The notes under the pieces: model-generated
The model's input: the letters and a program-made list of their open reading frames with translations, nothing else
Databases searched by the model: none
Told to the model about the DNA's origin: nothing
Assembly (NCBI GenBank): GCA_029263475.1
Contig: JAJCXK010000070.1
Location: 1 to 43,477, forward strand
Direction of reading: 5' to 3'
DNA length: 43,477 bases
Origin: Candidatus Nitrosopumilus sp.
Lineage (GTDB): Archaea; Thermoproteota; Nitrososphaeria; Nitrososphaerales; Nitrosopumilaceae
Program-made: the position numbers and the translations under genes
Shown: piece by piece, positions 42,075 through 43,477 of the stretch
Numbering within the stretch: the first letter of the stretch is position 1
How the letters are laid out: each line of letters begins with the position of its first letter

Positions 42075-42092
42075 ATATGCCTGTAGGCGTAT
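42075..42092. promoter_or_regulatory. Near-perfect 18-bp palindrome between cyclase sensor and plastocyanin genes
   Basis: ATATGCCT-GT-AGGCGTAT reads the same on both strands apart from one mismatched pair. It lies 49 bp from the cyclase start and 76 bp from the plastocyanin start. TTCTCGA occurs on both sides (about 42063 and 42093). The symmetry and position suggest an operator controlling one or both genes; the regulator is unknown. Confidence 0.48.
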
Positions 42093-42167
42093 TTCTCGAA
42101 TTGATAATTATTTTCACTAATGATATTGGTCTCTAGTATTTTATTCACTAATTTACCTCTGATACAT

Positions 42168-43163
42168 ATGAAATTTCTAGTTTCATTCTCGTTGATAATT
42201 ATTTTAGCCTCAATACCTATTGTATATGCTGAAGAATATATCATTGATATTCCATTTGGGGCATATAATCCTGAATTAAATACGCCTGCAGAAGTATGGT
42301 ACGATCCTCCTCAGATTTTTGTTACCGTGGGTGATATGATTATTTGGTATAACGATGATAGAGAATCTCACACTGTAACTAGCGGAGATGGTCCAGGACG
42401 ATTTGGATGGATGGACAACAAAGATTTTGGAACATCTGATGGAATATTTGATAGTGGAAGATTCATGCCAGGCGAATCATGGTCTTACAGATTTGAAGAA
42501 TCTGGTACATTTTCCTATTATTGCACAATTCATCCATGGATGGAAGGGATTTTAATTGTTGAAAAACAAATTCCGGACTATCCCCATGATGCAACTGGTA
42601 AAAAATTAGAATTTCCTTTGTTACAATTTACTCCAGATCAAAACATAGAAGTCAATTTAGCTTGGGATCCTCAAGTTATCAAAACACATGAAAAAATTCA
42701 ATTTGTATACCAATTCTATGATCCTCAGACTAATTCCAATCTTGCAGAAATGGAGTATGTCTTTGTAATATTTCAAAATGGGGATGAAATTTTTCGAGAT
42801 AAAGGATTGAGTCAAATTGGGGGAGATTACAGGAACTTGGTTTTTAGTAATTCTGGTTCAATAATTGTGAGGATAGAAAGAATTGAATCGCCCTCAATAT
42901 TTGCTGAAGAAAGTGTTACTGTATTCGGAGATGTAATGAACAAAGAACAAAGATCAGTTGATTTTACAGCTGCGGTATATGATAATCCAGAAAAAACCTC
43001 TCATGAGACTTATCATGCAAAACCAGCTCAAAGACTCACACTCTATTACGAATTAATAATTTTCATGATTCTAGTACCCGGTATCATGTTCATTATTGCA
43101 CTTTATTGGTTAAAGAAAAAACCAGAGATCAAAGATACAACTTTTGGGGCTGTAAAGATCTAA
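42168..43163 (+). CDS. Exported plastocyanin-like blue copper protein with C-terminal membrane anchor
   Basis: A 331-residue exported protein: signal peptide (about 1-21, ending YAEE), a cupredoxin domain (about 40-134), a second beta domain (about 150-255), and a C-terminal transmembrane helix (about 292-318) with a basic tail. All four type 1 copper ligands are visible: H68 in ESHTV and C119, H122, M125 in YYCTIHPWM, the short amicyanin-like spacing. Such proteins are thought to carry electrons in the copper-based respiration of ammonia-oxidising archaea. The frame also contains ATG 42120, but ATG 42168 gives a clean signal peptide. It lies divergent from the cyclase sensor. Confidence 0.9.
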   Translation: MKFLVSFSLIIILASIPIVYAEEYIIDIPFGAYNPELNTPAEVWYDPPQIFVTVGDMIIWYNDDRESHTVTSGDGPGRFGWMDNKDFGTSDGIFDSGRFMPGESWSYRFEESGTFSYYCTIHPWMEGILIVEKQIPDYPHDATGKKLEFPLLQFTPDQNIEVNLAWDPQVIKTHEKIQFVYQFYDPQTNSNLAEMEYVFVIFQNGDEIFRDKGLSQIGGDYRNLVFSNSGSIIVRIERIESPSIFAEESVTVFGDVMNKEQRSVDFTAAVYDNPEKTSHETYHAKPAQRLTLYYELIIFMILVPGIMFIIALYWLKKKPEIKDTTFGAVKI

Positions 43164-43198
43164 AGTAGTTTAAAGAAATTAAAATTGAATGAACTAAT

Positions 43199-43477
43199 CT
43201 AATCGACTAATTCGGTCCAACCTTTGACGAAGACTGAGTTCTTGTATAGTGGAACTGGTTGTCCAACGGTAAAGTCCATTGGTCTCATCCAAAAGATTGC
43301 TTTTGTTGGGCATACACCTATGCATGCACCATCAGAAATACATCTCTCTGGATAAAACACGAATGCTTTACCTCTCTTCCAGCCTTCTACGGGTTTTACT
43401 CTAAGGACATCTGGACCAAGTGTTGTACAGATTTCTACACATAGTGCGCATCCGATACACATTTGTTCACTGATGTC
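43199..43477 (-). CDS. Dicluster ferredoxin, 5' end outside window
   Basis: The frame runs from the right edge to TAA at 43199; at least 92 residues are visible, and an internal ATG at 43462 is inside the first cluster motif, so the true start lies beyond the edge. MCIGCALCVEIC is a complete C-x2-C-x2-C-x3-C motif. The second is CISDGACIGVCP, C-x2-D-x2-C-x3-C-P, with Asp in place of the second Cys, as in some archaeal ferredoxins with a [3Fe-4S] or Asp-ligated [4Fe-4S] cluster. The tail (FVKGWTELVD) is unusual and Trp-rich. It is a likely electron carrier for oxidoreductases; the exact partner is not evident. Confidence 0.88.
   Translation of the reverse strand, partial: DISEQMCIGCALCVEICTTLGPDVLRVKPVEGWKRGKAFVFYPERCISDGACIGVCPTKAIFWMRPMDFTVGQPVPLYKNSVFVKGWTELVD

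Noticed and set aside
42056-42244. Leftward open frame between the cyclase and plastocyanin genes
   Set aside because: It covers the palindromic control region and is antisense to the plastocyanin signal peptide; the product has no protein-like pattern.

Overview
The window looks like chromosomal DNA of a marine or soil ammonia-oxidising archaeon (Thaumarchaeota/Nitrososphaerota, most like the Nitrosopumilus/Nitrosarchaeum group). The reasons are a low GC content, densely packed archaeal-type genes, both subunits of a D-family DNA polymerase, Orc1/Cdc6, an archaeal GINS protein, a GGM-tailed thermosome, geranylgeranylglyceryl phosphate synthase for archaeal lipids, class I archaeal CCA-adding enzyme, blue-copper (plastocyanin-like) secreted proteins and a C-terminal CFI-box domain that I associate with this phylum. 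Organism assignment is inference from gene content, not from a marker search. I see no insertion sequence, prophage or CRISPR array.

Layout. 1-9.3 kb: a chaperone operon (hsp20 then cdc48, the latter cut by the window edge), an ACT-domain protein, a type II NADH dehydrogenase, a secreted cyclophilin fusion, a PH-like protein with cobalamin CbiE, a degenerate cupredoxin, an orphan Vsr-like nuclease and a SpoIIM-like membrane protein. 9.4-18.4 kb: the replication region. DP1 (small subunit of PolD) and Orc1/Cdc6 converge; behind cdc6 lies a 483-bp AT-rich gene-free stretch with two exact 30-bp copies of an ORB-like element, almost certainly the replication origin; on its other side are a small winged-helix gene, an AbrB-like gene, two more putative regulators, GGGP synthase and DP2 (large PolD subunit). 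18.4-24.5 kb: glyA, thermosome, glnA, GINS, and small membrane or zinc-finger proteins. 24.6-26.5 kb: an SDR plus a sulfide:quinone-reductase-like flavoprotein.

26.5-36.5 kb: an RNA-processing neighbourhood with tRNA-Pro(GGG), a RIO-like kinase, CCA-adding enzyme, ThpR (2'-5' RNA ligase family), UPF0200/UPF0201, Sir2, RNase Z, a Trm-G10-type methyltransferase, PRPP synthase and an MscS channel. Three genes here carry apparent lesions: an in-frame TAA in thpR, a one-base deletion in sir2, and coding-like sequence upstream of mscS that lacks a usable start unless one base is removed. These may be true decay or sequence errors. 36.6-43.5 kb: a lysine-2,3-aminomutase-like radical SAM enzyme, a secreted YtkA/CopC-like protein, a J-domain protein with a beta-rich tail and an altered HPD motif, a membrane sensor with a class III nucleotidyl cyclase domain divergent from an intact plastocyanin-like protein across a palindromic site, and a partial dicluster ferredoxin.

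Several promoters can be placed: TATA-like boxes about 25 bp before the start codon (GGGP synthase, thermosome, DP1, the 38.2-kb gene) suggest mostly leaderless transcripts, and this decided some start sites below.
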